Numbered from the stretch's first letter, positions 41,819-51,374 are shown. The stretch: 64,000 nt of DNA from Streptomyces chumphonensis (GCF_014779715.1 NZ_JACXYU010000019.1:37342-101341); one strand, 5' to 3'. Notes: generated by a model not told the origin, from the sequence alone. Program-made: numbers and translations.

Positions 41819-42172
41819 ATGACGAGCGTGATTCTGGCCGGCTTCAACGACCTCATGTGGTTCGTGTTCCTCGGGCTGCTGGTCCTGTCGATCTTCTGCT
41901 TCGTGGACGCCGCGCTGCGCCGGGAGGACGCCTTCCGCGCGGCCGACAAGAACACCAAGAAATTCTGGCTGATCCTGCTCGGGGTCGCGGTGGCGATCAA
42001 CCTCTTCGCCGGCGGGTTCTTCCTCCTGGCGATCGTGGCGATCATCGCCAACATCGTCTACCTGGTCGACGTCCGCCCGGCGCTGATCCGGATCACGGGC
42101 GGCAGCGGGGGCGGCCGTTACCGGGGCAGCAGCAGCGACGGCCCCTACGGGCCCTACAACGGCGGGCGGTAG
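41819..42172 (+). CDS. DUF2516 family small membrane protein
   Basis: A 117-aa protein with two or three membrane segments: MWFVFLGLLVLSIFCFVDAA (residues 13-32), FWLILLGVAVAINLFAGGFF and LLAIVAIIANIVYLVDVRP. It ends in a Gly-rich tail. The family (DUF2516) is common in actinobacteria and of unknown function. RBS AGGAGG overlaps just before the ATG; the GTG at 41828 is an alternative start with better spacing. It ends 6 bp from the convergent phosphatase gene. Confidence 0.87.
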   Translation: MTSVILAGFNDLMWFVFLGLLVLSIFCFVDAALRREDAFRAADKNTKKFWLILLGVAVAINLFAGGFFLLAIVAIIANIVYLVDVRPALIRITGGSGGGRYRGSSSDGPYGPYNGGR

Positions 42173-42178
42173 CCCGGC

Positions 42179-43468
42179 TCAGCCGCGGCTCAGCCAGAGC
42201 GCCGCGACGTCGTCGGCCAGCTCCTCGCCGTTGAGGCGGCGGGCGTCGGCGAGGACGTCGTCGAGGAGCCCTTCGCCCTCGGCCCCGGAGGCCAGCGCCG
42301 TGTCGACCAGCCGGAGCATCCCCTCCTGGCCCAGCCGCTCCCGGGTGTCGGCCGCCACCCGGCCCTCGATGAGGCCGTCGGTGTACAGCATCAGACTCCA
42401 GGCACCGCCCAGCTCGACGCCGGTACGCGCCCAGCGCGCCCGGGGAAGCAGCCCGAGCGCGGGCCCGGCGGCCTCCTCGGGCAGCAGACGTGGGGCCGTG
42501 CCGGGCCGGGCCAGCAGCGGCGCCGGGTGTCCGGCCAGGCAGACGCCCGCCCGACGCCCGTCGGGCGCGATGTCGACCATGCACAGCGTCGCGAAGATCT
42601 CGTCACTGCGCCGCTCGTACTCCAGCACCTGCTGGAGGGTGGCGAGGAGCCGGTCCCCGCAGAGCCCGGCCAGGATCAGCGCCCGCCAGGCGATGCGCAG
42701 CTCCACGCCCAGGGCCGCCTCGTCGGGCCCGTGGCCGCAGACGTCGCCGATCATGGCGTGCACGGTGCCGTCGGCGGTGCGGACGGTGTCGTAGAAGTCG
42801 CCGCCGAGCAGCGCGCGGGAGCGTCCCGGCCGGTAGCGGGCGGCGAAGCGGAGGGAGCTGCCGTCCAGCAGCGGGGTGGGCAGCAGGCCGCGCTCCAGGC
42901 GGGCGTTCTCCTGCGCGCGCAGACGCGACTCCGTGAGCTGCCGCTGGGCCCGGTCGGCCTGTTTGCGCTCGACGGCGTAGCGGATGGCGCGGCCGAGGAG
43001 CCGTGCGTCGAGTTCGTCGCGGTAGAGGTAGTCCTGGGCGCCGATGCGGACGGCCTCGACGGCACGCTCGGCGTCGTCCTCCCCGGTCAGCACGAGGACC
43101 GCGTGCCCGGGGGCGAGCCGCAGCACCTCCCGGAGCAGGTCGAGGTCGAACTGGGCCAGGTCGAGGAGGATGCAGTGGACGTCGTGGCTGAACAGCCGCT
43201 CGGCCTCGGTGAGGTTCCGGGCCGTACGCACCCGGACGCGGCCGCCGCGGCCGTCGGTCAGCTCGGGCAGCGGCGGGGAACCGGCCGGATCGGCGTCGAT
43301 GACGAGCAGCGTCTCGGCGTGCCGGGGCGGCCCGGCCTGGGCGGGCACCGAGGGGGGCGGAGCCGTCGCGACCTGTGACGCGTCGGCCGGTGCCGTCCCG
43401 GCGGGTGATCGGCCGGGGGAGCGGCCGGCGTCGGCTCCGGCTCCCTCGCCCACGGATACGGGCTTCAC
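42179..43468 (-). CDS. Receiver-linked PP2C (SpoIIE/RsbU-type) phosphatase
   Basis: A 429-aa protein from GTG 43468, which has GAGGA 6 nt upstream. A response-regulator-like receiver at about residues 60-170 (LLVIDADPAG, CILLDLAQFD, VLVLTGEDDAERAVEAVRIG), a linker helix, then a SpoIIE/PP2C phosphatase domain (GGDFYDTVRTADG, MIGDVCGHGPDEAA, LYTDGLIEGR, DDVAALWL) with the metal-binding Asp residues. Such enzymes dephosphorylate anti-sigma antagonist proteins and so control stress or developmental sigma factors. No partner kinase or antagonist is adjacent. Confidence 0.9.
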   Translation of the reverse strand: MKPVSVGEGAGADAGRSPGRSPAGTAPADASQVATAPPPSVPAQAGPPRHAETLLVIDADPAGSPPLPELTDGRGGRVRVRTARNLTEAERLFSHDVHCILLDLAQFDLDLLREVLRLAPGHAVLVLTGEDDAERAVEAVRIGAQDYLYRDELDARLLGRAIRYAVERKQADRAQRQLTESRLRAQENARLERGLLPTPLLDGSSLRFAARYRPGRSRALLGGDFYDTVRTADGTVHAMIGDVCGHGPDEAALGVELRIAWRALILAGLCGDRLLATLQQVLEYERRSDEIFATLCMVDIAPDGRRAGVCLAGHPAPLLARPGTAPRLLPEEAAGPALGLLPRARWARTGVELGGAWSLMLYTDGLIEGRVAADTRERLGQEGMLRLVDTALASGAEGEGLLDDVLADARRLNGEELADDVAALWLSRG

Positions 43469-43623
43469 GACGTCCTCTTCCCTCCCCCCGAGGGCTGGCC
43501 ACGGCATCCGGCACGGATGCCGCAGGCGAGACTAACGGGCCCGCCGCCCGGTGCGGAACGTTTCGGTCCGCTGGGGCGGACGGTATGCCCGGAATCACAG
43601 CGAAAGTGCCGGCCCGACGAGAA

Positions 43624-43641
43624 CCCCGCGCCCGGGCGGGG
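43624..43641. terminator. Small GC hairpin after the NlpC/P60 gene
   Basis: CCCCGC (43624-43629) and GCGGGG (43636-43641) form a short hairpin 18 bp past the NlpC/P60 stop on the minus strand, before the next minus-strand start at 43468. It is weak and lacks a T-tract. Confidence 0.35.
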
Positions 43642-43658
43642 CGGAGCCGTCCGCGCCC

Positions 43659-44804
43659 TCAGGCGTCCGGGCGGACCACGCCCAGGATCGGCAGGGCCCC
43701 GGCGCCCTCGACGCGGATCTGACGGCCGGTGCGCGGCGCGTGGACCATCTCGCCGTCCCCGAGGTAGAGGCCGACGTGGCTGGCGTCCTCCTGGTAGACG
43801 ATGAGGTCGCCCGGCCGCATGTCGGTGATGTCCACGCGGGTCAGCTGCCGCCACTGCTCCTGCGAGGTGCGCGGCACCGTGACGCCGGCGGCCTCCCAGG
43901 CGCGCAGGGTGAGCCCCGAGCAGTCGAACGTCTCCGGACCCTCGGCCCCCCACTCGTAGTCCTTGCCGATCTGGGCCAGGGCGAAGGCGATGGCCTTCTT
44001 CCCGCGCTTCCCGGCCTTCCCGTCGATCTCCTCCAGAACGCCGGTCTTCAGCCACCGCAGCTGCCGGGCCTGGGCGGTCCGCTCCTCCAGCTCCTTCAGC
44101 CGGGCGCGTTCCTCGGCGGCCAGGGAGGACTCCAGCTTCCGCGCCTTCTCCAGCTTCGCCTCGACCTCGCGCTTGGCCGTGCCGCGCTCCTTGCGGGTCT
44201 TCTCCAGTGCGGCGTGGCGCTCGGCGGCCGCCTCACGGTCGTCCTCCAGGTCCGCGCCGAGCCGGACCAGGTCCGTCATGACGCCGGACGTGGCGCGCTG
44301 GCCCTTGCGCAGCAGCCCGAGCGAGCGCAGGAACTCCTCCGGGTCCTCGGCCAGGGCGAGCCGGGTGCTCGCCGGGAGGCCGCCGCTGCGGTACTGGGCC
44401 CTGGCCATGGCCCCCGCCCGCCCGCGGAGCTCCTTGAGCGCGCTCTTGTTGCGCTTGACGCGCCGGTTGACGGCGGTCAGCTCCCGCTCCTGGCGCTCGG
44501 CCCGCTCGACGGCGGCGTTGTAGGCGTCGGTCGCCGAGCCCGCCTCCCCGTGCAGTTCCTCGATACGCGTGCGGACCTTCTCCAGTTCACCGTCCGCGCC
44601 CCCGGCCTCAGCGGACTCGCCGTCCGCACCCTCGCCCTCCGCCGGCTCCGAACGGGACGGCGACGGCTCGGGCGAGGGCGACGGCGACGGCCGATGCGCG
44701 ACGGCGGGCGGCGGCAGGGCCGCGTGGGCCGTCGTCGCCGCGAGACCCCCCGTCACCGTGAGCACGCTCAGCGCGCACACGATGACGACTCCCCTGTTCA
44801 CCAC
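43659..44804 (-). CDS. Secreted NlpC/P60 endopeptidase with coiled coil
   Basis: About 381 aa from GTG 44804, chosen because GGGGAGGGG lies 7 nt upstream and a signal peptide (NRGVVIVCALSVLTVTGGLA) follows directly. A Pro/Ser/Glu-rich linker, a long coiled coil at about residues 60-245, then a C40 NlpC/P60 domain: FDCSGLTLRAW with the catalytic Cys and HVGLYLGDGEMVHAP with the catalytic His. RipA-like proteins of this kind cleave peptidoglycan stem peptides, and the coiled coil usually blocks or localises the enzyme until a divisome or FtsEX-type partner acts. Acts outside the membrane. Confidence 0.92.
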   Translation of the reverse strand: MVNRGVVIVCALSVLTVTGGLAATTAHAALPPPAVAHRPSPSPSPEPSPSRSEPAEGEGADGESAEAGGADGELEKVRTRIEELHGEAGSATDAYNAAVERAERQERELTAVNRRVKRNKSALKELRGRAGAMARAQYRSGGLPASTRLALAEDPEEFLRSLGLLRKGQRATSGVMTDLVRLGADLEDDREAAAERHAALEKTRKERGTAKREVEAKLEKARKLESSLAAEERARLKELEERTAQARQLRWLKTGVLEEIDGKAGKRGKKAIAFALAQIGKDYEWGAEGPETFDCSGLTLRAWEAAGVTVPRTSQEQWRQLTRVDITDMRPGDLIVYQEDASHVGLYLGDGEMVHAPRTGRQIRVEGAGALPILGVVRPDA

Positions 44805-45165
44805 GGATCGTCCCCTCCCCGACGGCCCCAAGCGGGCGGGGCCGGCATCCCACTGACGCGCGCGGGCGCCGGCCGGTTCCCCCGGATACCGCCCGGACCC
44901 CCGCGACGTCAGCGCGTCACGCTCCGGCCACGAGCGGAATACAGGTCGAACACGGACACCACCCTGACGGTCGAGGTTCACCCTCCGTTCACTCTCGACG
45001 GTCGGGCGCTTCACCTGTCCTGCCTAATTTCAGCCGTACGGAGCGCGCCACCTGGCGAAGCGGAAGGTGGCCTCCACTAGCTGAGCACGTAGCACGTAGA
45101 GACAAGCCCGTACCCCATCGCTTGCCGCACCCCCACCGGCGGGCTCAGGAAGGAACTGAACCGAA
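44805..45165 (+). promoter_or_regulatory. pstS promoter region with PHO box
   Basis: A 361-bp gap between divergent genes. Direct 11-bp units read GGTTCACCCTC (44975-44985), CGTTCACTCTC (44986-44996), a degenerate unit GACGGTCGGGC, then GCTTCACCTGT (45008-45018). This is the Streptomyces PhoP-binding PHO box arrangement. TAATTT (45025-45030) is the likely -10 element. pstS starts 136 nt later, leaving a sizeable leader. Phosphate starvation should induce pstSCAB through PhoR-PhoP. The remaining sequence toward 44805 shows no other feature that I can support. Confidence 0.85.
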
Positions 45166-46296
45166 GTGAAGCTTCAGCGCACGAACCGGCTTCGCGCCCT
45201 GACCGTCGGCGCTCTGGCCGTCACCAGCGCTCTGGTCCTGACCGCCTGTGGCTCGGACGACAACACCTCCCAGGGTGGCGACAGCCCCTCCAAGGCCGAC
45301 GCGGGCGACGTCGCGTGCAAGGGCGAGGGCAACCTGCTGGCGTCGGGGTCCAGCGCGCAGAAGAACGCCGTGGACGCCTGGGTGCAGGCGTACCAGGAGG
45401 CGTGCACGAGCACCAAGGTGAACTACAACCCCACCGGCTCCGGCGCGGGCATCCAGGAGTTCCTGCAGGGCAAGACCGCCTTCGCGGGCTCCGACTCCGC
45501 CCTCAAGCCCGACGAGGTGGAGGCGTCCGCGAAGGTCTGCAAGGACGGCGGCAAGGCCATCAACCTGCCGATGGTCGGCGGCCCGGTCGCCCTCGGCTAC
45601 AACCTGGCCGGCGTCGAGGACCTCGTCCTGGACGCGGAGACGCTGGCCAAGATCTTCGACTCGAAGATCTCCCAGTGGGACGACGAGGCGATCCAGGAGC
45701 TGAACCCGGACGCCGACCTGCCGTCCACCAAGATCCAGGCCTTCCACCGGTCGGACGAGTCCGGCACCACGGACAACTTCACGACCTACCTCAAGGACGC
45801 CGCCCCCGACGCCTGGCCGTACGAGCCCGCCAAGGCGTGGGCCGCGAAGGGCGGGCAGTCGGCGAACGGCTCCGCGGGTGTCGCGACCAACGTCAAGCAG
45901 ACGAACGGCGCCATCGGCTACTTCGAGCTGTCCTACGCCACGGGTAACGAGATCCCGACCGTGCAGCTCGACACCGGTGCCGGTGAGCCCGTCGAGGCCA
46001 CCGTCGAGAACTCTTCGAACGGTATCGCCGCGGGCAAGATCGTCGGCACGGACGGCGACCTGGCCATGGAGCTCGACTACACGACGAAGGAGGCGGGCGC
46101 CTACCCGATCATCCTCGTCACCTACGAGATCGCCTGCGACTCGGGCAACGACCCCGAGACGCTGGAGGCCATGAAGTCCTTCCTCACCTACGCCGCGAGC
46201 GAGGACGGCCAGAACCAGCTCGCCGAGATCGGCTACGCCCCGATCCCGGACGAGGTGATCACCAAGGTCCGCGAGAAGGTCTCGACCCTCTCCTGA
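45166..46296 (+). CDS. pstS: Phosphate-binding lipoprotein PstS
   Basis: A 376-aa periplasmic-type binding protein anchored as a lipoprotein: the N-terminus ends in the lipobox LTAC with Cys28. Phosphate-binding motifs include ASGSSAQ (after KGEGNLL), AGSDSALK, and HRSDESGTTDNFT. It captures inorganic phosphate and delivers it to PstC-PstA. GTG start with AGGAAGGA about 12 nt upstream. It lies behind a PHO box and heads the pstSCAB operon. The length is normal for actinobacterial PstS. Confidence 0.97.
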   Translation: MKLQRTNRLRALTVGALAVTSALVLTACGSDDNTSQGGDSPSKADAGDVACKGEGNLLASGSSAQKNAVDAWVQAYQEACTSTKVNYNPTGSGAGIQEFLQGKTAFAGSDSALKPDEVEASAKVCKDGGKAINLPMVGGPVALGYNLAGVEDLVLDAETLAKIFDSKISQWDDEAIQELNPDADLPSTKIQAFHRSDESGTTDNFTTYLKDAAPDAWPYEPAKAWAAKGGQSANGSAGVATNVKQTNGAIGYFELSYATGNEIPTVQLDTGAGEPVEATVENSSNGIAAGKIVGTDGDLAMELDYTTKEAGAYPIILVTYEIACDSGNDPETLEAMKSFLTYAASEDGQNQLAEIGYAPIPDEVITKVREKVSTLS

Positions 46297-46471
46297 CCCA
46301 CGGCCGGTGCGGTCCCCGCCCATGGGACCGCACCGGCATCCGGCGTTCACCGGCCACCGCGCCGGGGAACCCGGACCGACCGTCCGCCCCGCACACGAAC
46401 CCCTTCCGGTGCACCGCCGCCAGGGACCGGCCCCGCCGAACGGCCGGACCCGCACCAGACCGGAGAAACCC

Positions 46472-47482
46472 ATGGACATGACGAAGACCGTCGCTCCCCC
46501 ACCCCAGGCGGAGCTACCTCCCGAGGCCCCCAAGGGCTCCTCGGGCACGAAGGGCAGCGCCACCCACCGGGGTGACCGCATATTCTCGGGGCTCACCAAG
46601 GGCTCCGGCATCACCCTGCTGGTGATCATGGCCGCCATCGCGGCCTTCCTCACCTGGCGCTCGATCAACGCGCTCTCCGTCAACGAGGGCAACTTCTTCA
46701 CCACGTTCGACTGGAACGCCAACGCCGACCCGCCGGTCTTCGGCATCGCCGTCCTGGCCTTCGGCACGGTCGTCAGCTCCGTCATCGCCATGGCGCTCGC
46801 CGTGCCCGTCGCCGTCGGGATCGCGCTGTTCATCTCCCACTACGCGCCGCGCAAGCTGGCCTCGCCGCTGGCCTACGTCATCGACCTGCTGGCCGCCGTG
46901 CCCTCGATCGTGTACGGCCTGTGGGGCGCCCTGTTCCTGGTGCCGCACCTCAGCGGCCTCTACTTCTGGCTGGACGACTACTTCGGCTGGACGGGCGTCT
47001 TCGCCTACGACGGCGGCGCCGCACGCTCGCTCTTCACGGTCGGCATCGTACTGGCGATCATGATCCTCCCGATCGTCACCAACGTCTCGCGCGAGGTCTT
47101 CCTCCAGGTGCCGCGCATGCACGAGGAGGCCGCGCTGGCGCTGGGCGCCACCCGGTGGGAGGTCATCAGGATGTCCGTCCTGCCCTTCGGCCGCTCCGGC
47201 GTCATCAGCGCCTCGATGCTCGGCCTCGGACGCGCGCTCGGCGAGACGATGGCCGTGGCCACCGTCCTGTCCCCCAGCTTCCTGATCAACCCGAGCCTGC
47301 TGAACCCGGGCGGCGGCACCTTCGCCCAGAACATCGCCGCGGGCTTCAACGAGGCCGGCGACATCGGCCGTGACGCGCTCATCGCCTCCGGTCTGGTGCT
47401 GTTCGTCATCACCCTGGTGGTGAACGGCGGCGCCCGCATGATCATCGCTCGCCGCAAGGAGTACTCGGGGGCCAACGCATGA
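46472..47482 (+). CDS. pstC: Phosphate ABC permease PstC
   Basis: A 336-aa permease with six or more membrane segments. The cytoplasmic EAA loop is EEAALALGATRWEVIRMSVL (about residues 216-235) and the ATPase-facing motif GRALGETMAVA follows. It forms the membrane channel with PstA for high-affinity phosphate import. ATG 46472 was chosen since it has GGAGA upstream and gives the normal PstC length. The 175-bp gap after pstS has no promoter I can see and may hold a mild attenuating structure that keeps PstS in excess. Confidence 0.97.
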   Translation: MDMTKTVAPPPQAELPPEAPKGSSGTKGSATHRGDRIFSGLTKGSGITLLVIMAAIAAFLTWRSINALSVNEGNFFTTFDWNANADPPVFGIAVLAFGTVVSSVIAMALAVPVAVGIALFISHYAPRKLASPLAYVIDLLAAVPSIVYGLWGALFLVPHLSGLYFWLDDYFGWTGVFAYDGGAARSLFTVGIVLAIMILPIVTNVSREVFLQVPRMHEEAALALGATRWEVIRMSVLPFGRSGVISASMLGLGRALGETMAVATVLSPSFLINPSLLNPGGGTFAQNIAAGFNEAGDIGRDALIASGLVLFVITLVVNGGARMIIARRKEYSGANA

Positions 47483-48558
47483 GCCACGCCGTCATGGACC
47501 AGCGTCCCCAGGACGCGGTGGGCCCGCGCCCCGCCACCCTCCGACAGGCCCGGTTGCCGCGCTGGGCGCCGCTGGGCATCGCCCTCGGCTCGGCCGCCCT
47601 CGCCATCGCGACCGGCGTCCTCGCCGACCTGCAGAGCCGCGCGCAGTGGGGCCTGATCGCCGCCCTGCTCTTCGTCGCGACCACGTTCGCGCTGACCACC
47701 GCGGTCGAAGGCGTCCGGCAGGCCAAGGACCGGCTCGCCACCAGCCTCGTGTGGGTCTGCTTCCTCGCCGCCGTCGTCCCGCTGGCCTCCCTGGTGTGGG
47801 AGACCGTCGCGCGCGGTGCGGAGATGTTCGACCTGTACTTCCTGACGCACTCCATGAGCGGGCTGCGCGACCTGCAGCCCGGTGGCGGTGTCTACCACTC
47901 GCTGATCGGCACGCTGCAGCAGGTCGGGCTGGCCACGCTCATCGCCGCGCCCCTCGGCCTGCTCACGGCGGTCTACCTGGTCGAGTACGGCAAGGGGAAG
48001 CTCGCCAAGGCCGTGACGTTCTTCGTCGACGTCATGACCGGCATCCCCTCGATCGTCGCGGGTCTGTTCGTCCTGTCCTTCTGGATCATCCTGCTGGACT
48101 TCGGCTACTCGGGCTGGGCCGGCGCCATGGCGCTGGCGATCCTGATGATGCCCATCGTCGTCCGGTCCACCGAGGAGATGCTCAAGCTCGTCCCCAACGA
48201 GCTGCGCGAGGCGTCCCTCGCCCTCGGCGTCCCGAAGTGGCGGACCATCCTCAAGGTGGTGCTGCCGACGTCGATCGGGGGTATCACCACCGGTGTGATG
48301 CTCGCGGTCGCCCGCATCGCGGGCGAGACGGCTCCGATCATGCTGCTCGTGTTCGGCGCCTCGTCGATCAACAACAACCCCTTCGAGGGCCCGCAGGACT
48401 CGCTCCCGTACTTCATCTGGACGCAGTTCAAGGCCGGCAACCAGTACGCGTACGACCGCGCCTGGGCCGCCGCCCTCGTACTCATCGCCCTCGTGATGCT
48501 GCTGAACCTGCTGGCCCGGGGCATCGCCCGCTGGAAGGCCCCGAAGGCCGGCCACTGA
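47479..48558 (+). CDS. pstA: Phosphate ABC permease PstA
   Basis: A 359-aa permease whose ATG overlaps the pstC stop. It has an unusually long N-terminal part with two or three extra hydrophobic segments (roughly residues 25-100), common in actinobacterial PstA, then the permease core with the EAA loop REASLALGVPKWRTILKVVLP and GETAPIMLLVFGAS. It pairs with PstC to form the phosphate channel. Confidence 0.97.
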   Translation: MSHAVMDQRPQDAVGPRPATLRQARLPRWAPLGIALGSAALAIATGVLADLQSRAQWGLIAALLFVATTFALTTAVEGVRQAKDRLATSLVWVCFLAAVVPLASLVWETVARGAEMFDLYFLTHSMSGLRDLQPGGGVYHSLIGTLQQVGLATLIAAPLGLLTAVYLVEYGKGKLAKAVTFFVDVMTGIPSIVAGLFVLSFWIILLDFGYSGWAGAMALAILMMPIVVRSTEEMLKLVPNELREASLALGVPKWRTILKVVLPTSIGGITTGVMLAVARIAGETAPIMLLVFGASSINNNPFEGPQDSLPYFIWTQFKAGNQYAYDRAWAAALVLIALVMLLNLLARGIARWKAPKAGH

Positions 48559-48637
48559 CGCCCCCGGCCGCCCCCGAACCCGACGAACGCCGGCGCCGCA
48601 CCCGCACGCGGACGTACGCAGAAAAGAAGTGATCTCC

Positions 48638-49414
48638 ATGGCCAAGCGCATCGACGTCAGCGGCCTCACCGCCTTCTACGGCTCCCACAAGGCCATCGAG
48701 GACATCTCGATGACCGTCGAACCCCGCTCCGTGACGGCCTTCATCGGCCCCTCCGGCTGCGGCAAGTCCACGTTCCTCCGCACCCTCAACCGCATGCACG
48801 AGGTGACGCCCGGCGGGCGCGTCGAGGGCAAGGTCATGCTGGACGACGAGTCCCTGTACGGCCCCGGGGTCGACCCGGTAGCCGTCCGCCGGACGATCGG
48901 CATGGTCTTCCAGCGGCCGAACCCCTTCCCGACGATGTCGATCTACGACAACGTCGCGGCCGGCCTGCGGCTCAACGGCAAGTACCGCAAGGCGCAGCTC
49001 GACGAGGTCGTCGAGAAGTCGCTGCGCGGCGCCAACCTGTGGAACGAGGTCAAGGACCGGCTGAACAAGCCCGGCTCCGGTCTCTCCGGCGGTCAGCAGC
49101 AGCGCCTGTGCATCGCCCGCGCCATCGCCGTCGAACCGCAGGTGCTGCTCATGGACGAGCCCTGCTCGGCGCTCGACCCGATCTCGACCATCGCCATCGA
49201 GGACCTGATCGGGGAGCTCAAGGAGCAGTACACGATCGTCATCGTGACGCACAACATGCAGCAGGCCGCCCGCGTCTCCGACCGCACCGCGTTCTTCAAC
49301 CTCGCGGCGATCGGCCAGCCCGGCAAGCTCATCGAGATCGACGACACGGAGCGCATCTTCTCCAACCCCTCGGTGCAGGCCACCGAGGACTACATCTCCG
49401 GCCGCTTCGGCTGA
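48638..49414 (+). CDS. pstB: Phosphate ABC transporter ATPase PstB
   Basis: A 258-aa ATPase. Walker A GPSGCGKST (about residues 36-44), Q-loop VFQRPNPFP typical of PstB, signature LSGGQQQRLCIARA, Walker B VLLMDEPCSALDP, and switch His in VTHNMQQA. It energises PstC-PstA. The ATG at 48638 is chosen over GTG 48629 because AAAAGAAG lies at the right distance and the family starts here. A strong terminator follows the gene. Confidence 0.97.
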   Translation: MAKRIDVSGLTAFYGSHKAIEDISMTVEPRSVTAFIGPSGCGKSTFLRTLNRMHEVTPGGRVEGKVMLDDESLYGPGVDPVAVRRTIGMVFQRPNPFPTMSIYDNVAAGLRLNGKYRKAQLDEVVEKSLRGANLWNEVKDRLNKPGSGLSGGQQQRLCIARAIAVEPQVLLMDEPCSALDPISTIAIEDLIGELKEQYTIVIVTHNMQQAARVSDRTAFFNLAAIGQPGKLIEIDDTERIFSNPSVQATEDYISGRFG

Positions 49415-49458
49415 CCGGACGTCTGCGGTGCTGCATGGCGGTGCCACCGCAGGACGAA

Positions 49459-49496
49459 GGGCCCGCCCGCATCCCCGTCCGGGAGCGGGCGGGCCC
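49459..49496. terminator. Terminator of the pst operon, shared with the convergent PiT gene
   Basis: Perfect 12-bp arms GGGCCCGCCCGC (49459-49470) and GCGGGCGGGCCC (49485-49496) with a 14-nt loop, in the 171-bp gap between convergent pstB and pit. Confidence 0.8.
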
Positions 49497-49585
49497 ACCC
49501 ATGTCCACGGGCGGGCGGCCGCGACGGGCGCGGTGCGGGGCCCGCCGGTCGGGGCCGGACGTCGGGGCCGGGGTCGGGGGTGACG

Positions 49586-50584
49586 TCAGCCGAAGGCGAG
49601 CCAGCCGAGGCCGTAGCTCAGCGCGGCGACCGACGCGGCCGCCGGCATGGTGATGAACCACCCGGCGACGATGTTCTTCGCGACCCCCCACCGGACGGCC
49701 TTGACCCGCTTCGTCGCTCCCACGCCCATGATCGCGGAGGTGATGATGTGGGTCGTGGAGATCGGCGCCTGGAAGATGTAGGCCGTCGCGTACATCACGG
49801 ACGAGGCCGTGGTCTCGGCCGCGAAACCCTGCGGCGGTTCGAGGTCGATGATGCGGCGGCCGAGCGTGCGCATGATCCGCCAGCCGCCGGCGTAGGTGCC
49901 GAGCGAGAGCATCACGGCCGAAGCGATCTTGACCCACACCGGGATCGGCTCGCCCTCGTCCTCCACCCCGGCGATGACCAGCGCCATCACCACGATGCCC
50001 ATCGTCTTCTGGGCGTCCTGGAGACCGTGGCCGAGCGCCATGCCGGCCGCCGAGACGGTCTGGGCGATCCGGAAACCGCGCTGGGCCCGCTGCGGGTTCG
50101 AGCGCCGGAACATCCACAGGATCGCCGACATCACCAGGTACCCGAGCCCGAGCCCCACCAGGGGGGAGAGGAACATCGGGATGACGATCTTCTCCAGCAC
50201 GCCGTCCCAGTAGACGGCCGTGGAACCGGCCAGCGCGGCCCCCACCAGCCCGCCGAACAACGCGTGCGAGGACGACGAGGGCAGGCCGAAGTACCAGGTG
50301 ATCATGTTCCAGGTGATCGCTCCGACGAGCGCGGCGAAGAGGATGAGCATCCCGTTGCCGCCGGTCGGCGTCTCGATCAGGCCCTCACTGACCGTCTTGG
50401 CGATGCCGCTGCCCATGAAGGCGCCGGCCAGGTTCATGACCGCCGCCATGAGCAGCGCGACGCGGGGCGTCAGCGCACGGGTGGAGATCGACGTCGCGAT
50501 GGCGTTGGCCGAGTCGTGGAACCCGTTGGTGTAGGTGAAGAAGAGCGCGACGCCGATGACGACGAGCAGCGAGAACGTGTCCAC
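49586..50584 (-). CDS. pit: Low-affinity inorganic phosphate transporter PiT
   Basis: A 332-aa membrane protein with about ten segments and the paired PiT signatures: FTYTNGFHDSANAIATSIST near the start (residues 16-35) and ATETTASSVMYATAYIFQAP-like sequence in the second half (ETTASSVMYATAYIFQAPIS). It imports phosphate, usually as a metal-phosphate complex with protons. Its start is 6 bp after the stop of the DUF47 gene, so the two form an operon. Confidence 0.96.
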   Translation of the reverse strand: MDTFSLLVVIGVALFFTYTNGFHDSANAIATSISTRALTPRVALLMAAVMNLAGAFMGSGIAKTVSEGLIETPTGGNGMLILFAALVGAITWNMITWYFGLPSSSSHALFGGLVGAALAGSTAVYWDGVLEKIVIPMFLSPLVGLGLGYLVMSAILWMFRRSNPQRAQRGFRIAQTVSAAGMALGHGLQDAQKTMGIVVMALVIAGVEDEGEPIPVWVKIASAVMLSLGTYAGGWRIMRTLGRRIIDLEPPQGFAAETTASSVMYATAYIFQAPISTTHIITSAIMGVGATKRVKAVRWGVAKNIVAGWFITMPAAASVAALSYGLGWLAFG

Positions 50585-50590
50585 GACCGG

Positions 50591-51211
50591 TCAGGACTCC
50601 TTGACCGCGATGGTCTCCACCGTGTTCGCGACGTGTTCGAACGCGTCGGCGGCCTCTTCGAGGACGTCCACGATCTGCTTGAGCTTCAGCACCTCGATGG
50701 CGTCGTACTTGCCGTTGAAGAGGTGGGCGAGGAGCTTGCGGTGGATCTGGTCGGCCTGGTTCTCCAGACGGTTGACCTCGATCCAGTACTCCGTCAGGTT
50801 CTCCATGGTGCGCAGGTGGGGCATGGCCTCGGCCGTCAGCTCGGCCGCCCTGGCCAGCACCTCGATCTGCTGCTCGACGCCCTTGGGCAGCTCCTCGATC
50901 TGGTAGAGGACGACGAGGTCGACGGCCTCCTCCATGAAGTCCATGATGTCGTCGAGCGAGGAGGCCAGCCGGTAGATGTCCTCACGGTCGAACGGCGTGA
51001 TGAAGGAGGAGTTGAGCTGGTGGAAGATCGCGTGCGTGGCGTCGTCGCCGGCGTGCTCGGCGGCCCTCATGCGCTCGGCGATGTCGCTCCGCGCGGACGC
51101 TTCCGCCCCGAGCAGTTCCATGAGGAGCTTCGAACCGGTCACGATGTTGTCCGCTGACGCGGCGAACATGTCGTAGAAGCTCGTCTCCCTGGGGGTCAGA
51201 CGAAAGCGCAC
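50591..51211 (-). CDS. DUF47 (PhoU-like) protein, PiT accessory
   Basis: About 206 aa from GTG 51211, chosen because GAGGA lies 7 nt upstream and the family starts RFRLTPRETSFYDMF. An all-helical PhoU-like protein with conserved acidic metal-binding positions (ANDEXXXD-like EHAGDDATHAIFHQLNSSF and EDIYRLASSLDDIMDFMEEA). DUF47 proteins pair with PiT transporters and modulate their activity. One GTTCACCAG unit at 51285-51293 in its upstream region resembles half of a PHO box, so PhoP control is possible but weakly supported. Confidence 0.93.
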   Translation of the reverse strand: MRFRLTPRETSFYDMFAASADNIVTGSKLLMELLGAEASARSDIAERMRAAEHAGDDATHAIFHQLNSSFITPFDREDIYRLASSLDDIMDFMEEAVDLVVLYQIEELPKGVEQQIEVLARAAELTAEAMPHLRTMENLTEYWIEVNRLENQADQIHRKLLAHLFNGKYDAIEVLKLKQIVDVLEEAADAFEHVANTVETIAVKES

Positions 51212-51374
51212 TGGGGGTCCTCGGGTGTGCTCGGGCGACAGTCTCGTTGATGCTAGGCGCATCATCCGGCCACGGCGAACCGGCGTTCACCAGTGTCGCC
51301 CATGGACCGGCAGCGGTAGAACCGGGGGCGAAGCGGGATGCGGCACACCGTCGCGGACCCAGGGTGAAAATCGG

